From positions 1 through 6,225 of the forward strand of contig DAOTXP010000247.1 in assembly GCA_034435275.1 (NCBI GenBank): DNA of 6,225 nt, read 5' to 3'. This document shows positions 4,652 through 6,225 of this stretch, piece after piece (the stretch's first letter is position 1; every line of letters begins with the position of its first letter). The translations under genes and the position numbers were made by a program. The notes beneath the pieces were generated by a model. That model had not been told where the DNA came from. It made no database searches and saw nothing but the letters and a program-made list of their open reading frames with translations. The DNA comes from JBFMCC01 sp034435275 (GTDB taxonomy: Bacteria; Chloroflexota; Anaerolineae; Anaerolineales; Villigracilaceae).

Positions 4652-6225
4652 ATGACCCAAATCTCCCGCCGCGACTTCCTCAAATTGACCGGCCTGACCG
4701 CCGCCGCGTCCGCCCTGGCCGCCTGCGCCCCGGACCAGCCTCCTTCCGTATTGCCGACCGCGCCGCAGGCTACGTACGCGCCGGCCGAACCCATCCTCCC
4801 TGTCCCTCCAGAAAACTTACCCGACCTCTCGATCATTGCCTTGAATCGCCTGGCCTTCGGCCCGCGGCCCGGTGACCTCGAGGCCTTTCGATCCCTCGGC
4901 GCGACCGACGAGGAACGTCTTGCCGCGTACATGGAACAGCAACTCTATCCCGAATCGATTGACGACAGCGAATGGGAAGCGCGGCTGGCCTCGCTCAACT
5001 TCGAGACCCTGCACAAATCGCTCGAAGACCTGTTCCGCGAACACATCGTCGAAAACCCCTATGATGATAACGACGACCGTCACTGGCAGTGGTTCGTCCT
5101 GCCCGCCGACGAGACCGCCGAGGTCACTTTCCTCAAAGCCATCTACAGCCGCAGGCAGCTGCAGGAGCTGCTGGCCGATTTCTGGCACAACCACTTTAAC
5201 GTCTACGGCTGGCACGAGGACGCCACGCCGCTGTTCGCCTCCTACGACCGCGACGTGATCCGCGCCCATCTCTTCGGCAACTTCCGCCAGTTCCTCGAAG
5301 CGGTGGCCTCCCACCCATCCATGTTGTACTATCTCGACAATCGTTCCAACTCGGATGCAGGTCCCAACGAAAACTTCGCCCGCGAACTCTTCGAGTTGCA
5401 CACGCTTGGGGCTGAGACTTACCTCGGCGTGCGGGATCAGGCCACGGTCGAGAAGGATGCGAACGGGGTCGCGGTCGGCTACGTGGATAACGATGTCTAC
5501 GAGGCGGCGCGCTGCTTCACCGGCTGGCGCGTTGACGACGACACCGGCGAGTGGGAGGACGACGTCGGCATGTCGGGCCGCTTCCTGTTTTATAAGCCCT
5601 GGCACGACCGCTTCAATAAATTGATTCTGGGACAGTACCTGCCCGCCGACCAGGAGGACATGCAGGATGCCCGCGACGTGCTCGACCTGCTGGCCGCGCA
5701 TCCCGGGACAGCGCGTCACATCGCCCGAAAACTGGTGCGCCGTTTCGTCAGCGACGACGCGCCGGAGAGTCTGGTGCAGGCCGCGGCGGACGCGTTCCTC
5801 GCGCACAAGGACTCGCCCGACCAGCTGCGCCAGGTCTATCGCGTGATTTTGCTCTCGCCCGAATTCCGCCAGACCTGGGGCGGGAAGATCAAGCGTCCCT
5901 TCGAGTTTACCGCGGCCATGTTCCGCGCGCTGAACGCGGACTTTGCGCGCGTGCCCGGCGGCATCCGCTGGACTTACACCATGATGGGGCAGGGACTGTT
6001 CGAGCATCACCCGCCGGACGGTTATCCCGATGAGGCGGCCGCCTGGGCCAACAGCATGGCCATGCTCTACGGCTGGAACCTGACCGTGGGCGTGGTGGAC
6101 AACTGGTGGAACGAGGATGAGGAAGGCCGCCGCGCGGTGATCGACCTGCGCGGACAGACTCCGTTCGAATTGCGTACCGCCGCATCGTTGGCCGATTTCT
6201 GGATCGCGCGTCTGCTCGGCCGCGC
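4652..6225 (+). CDS. DUF1800 family protein, Tat-exported lipoprotein (right end open)
   Basis: The reading frame stays open for 524 codons to the window edge. The N-terminus SRRDFLKLTGLTAAASALAAC has a twin-arginine motif (R6, R7), a hydrophobic stretch and a lipobox LAAC with Cys25, so the protein should be exported folded by Tat and lipid-anchored outside the membrane. A Pro/Ala-rich linker (26-57) follows. The DUF1800 signatures then come in order: LNRLAFGPRPGD at 64-75, FWHNHFNV at 177-184, NENFARELFELHTLG from 239, CFTGW from 288, WHD at 317-319, and KLVRRFV at 360-366. The biochemical role of DUF1800 is unknown to me; the family often sits beside a DUF1501 gene, which could follow outside this window. 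Acidic stretches (YDDNDDRHW, DDDTGEWEDD) stand out. The gene is transcribed divergently from secA behind a strong ribosome binding site. The length is near the usual family size, so little is probably missing. Confidence 0.9.
   Translation, partial: MTQISRRDFLKLTGLTAAASALAACAPDQPPSVLPTAPQATYAPAEPILPVPPENLPDLSIIALNRLAFGPRPGDLEAFRSLGATDEERLAAYMEQQLYPESIDDSEWEARLASLNFETLHKSLEDLFREHIVENPYDDNDDRHWQWFVLPADETAEVTFLKAIYSRRQLQELLADFWHNHFNVYGWHEDATPLFASYDRDVIRAHLFGNFRQFLEAVASHPSMLYYLDNRSNSDAGPNENFARELFELHTLGAETYLGVRDQATVEKDANGVAVGYVDNDVYEAARCFTGWRVDDDTGEWEDDVGMSGRFLFYKPWHDRFNKLILGQYLPADQEDMQDARDVLDLLAAHPGTARHIARKLVRRFVSDDAPESLVQAAADAFLAHKDSPDQLRQVYRVILLSPEFRQTWGGKIKRPFEFTAAMFRALNADFARVPGGIRWTYTMMGQGLFEHHPPDGYPDEAAAWANSMAMLYGWNLTVGVVDNWWNEDEEGRRAVIDLRGQTPFELRTAASLADFWIARLLGR

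Noticed and set aside
4471..4932. Possible small gene upstream of secA on the minus strand
   Set aside because: It crosses the dispersed repeat, the DUF1800 promoter and the signal peptide in antisense, and has no ribosome binding site or recognisable features.
4817..6010. A 397-codon open frame on the minus strand
   Set aside because: It is exactly opposite the DUF1800 coding region, whose motifs, signal peptide and ribosome binding site are convincing. The antisense protein shows no family features.
1..6225. CRISPR array, tRNA, rRNA or intact transposon
   Set aside because: No regularly spaced direct repeats, no tRNA-like cloverleaf, no rRNA segments and no transposase motifs were recognised on either strand. 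The repeats found are isolated small palindromes.

Overview
The window comes from a bacterium with roughly 60% GC (judged by eye). It is most likely a member of Chloroflexota, close to the Anaerolineae. The main reason is the SecA protein: it is very long and carries insertions in the second nucleotide-binding fold and in the helical wing region that match what I recall of Anaerolineae SecA. The density of short palindromic dispersed repeats and the Tat-lipoprotein DUF1800 gene fit the same placement. This is recognition from memory, not a database result.

Layout. Positions 1-383 (minus strand) hold the first 127 codons of an adenosine deaminase family gene that runs off the left edge. Positions 399-4406 (minus) hold a complete secA of 1335 codons, 15 bases upstream of the deaminase, so the two probably form an operon read leftward. 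Positions 4407-4651 are a divergent intergenic region. It has a strong extended -10 promoter for secA, a degraded 66-base inverted repeat of a common dispersed family, and a short inverted repeat spanning the presumed promoter and ribosome binding site of the rightward gene. Positions 4652-6225 (plus) hold a DUF1800 protein with a twin-arginine lipoprotein signal, open at the right edge.

How the genes relate. SecA is the ATPase motor that pushes unfolded proteins through SecYEG. The DUF1800 protein is itself predicted to be exported, but by the folded-protein (Tat) route, so its position beside secA does not imply dependence on it. The deaminase belongs to purine salvage and has no obvious mechanistic link to secretion.

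The most unusual content is inside secA. A 48-base palindromic repeat and a second 42-base inverted repeat with an eight-base homopolymer sit in the coding sequence of this essential gene. Both have lengths divisible by three, and both are translated as low-complexity Gly/Pro/Arg-rich loops. A third, smaller GC-rich hairpin adds about eight residues just before the Walker B motif. I see no CRISPR array, tRNA, rRNA, intact insertion sequence or new multi-gene system here.
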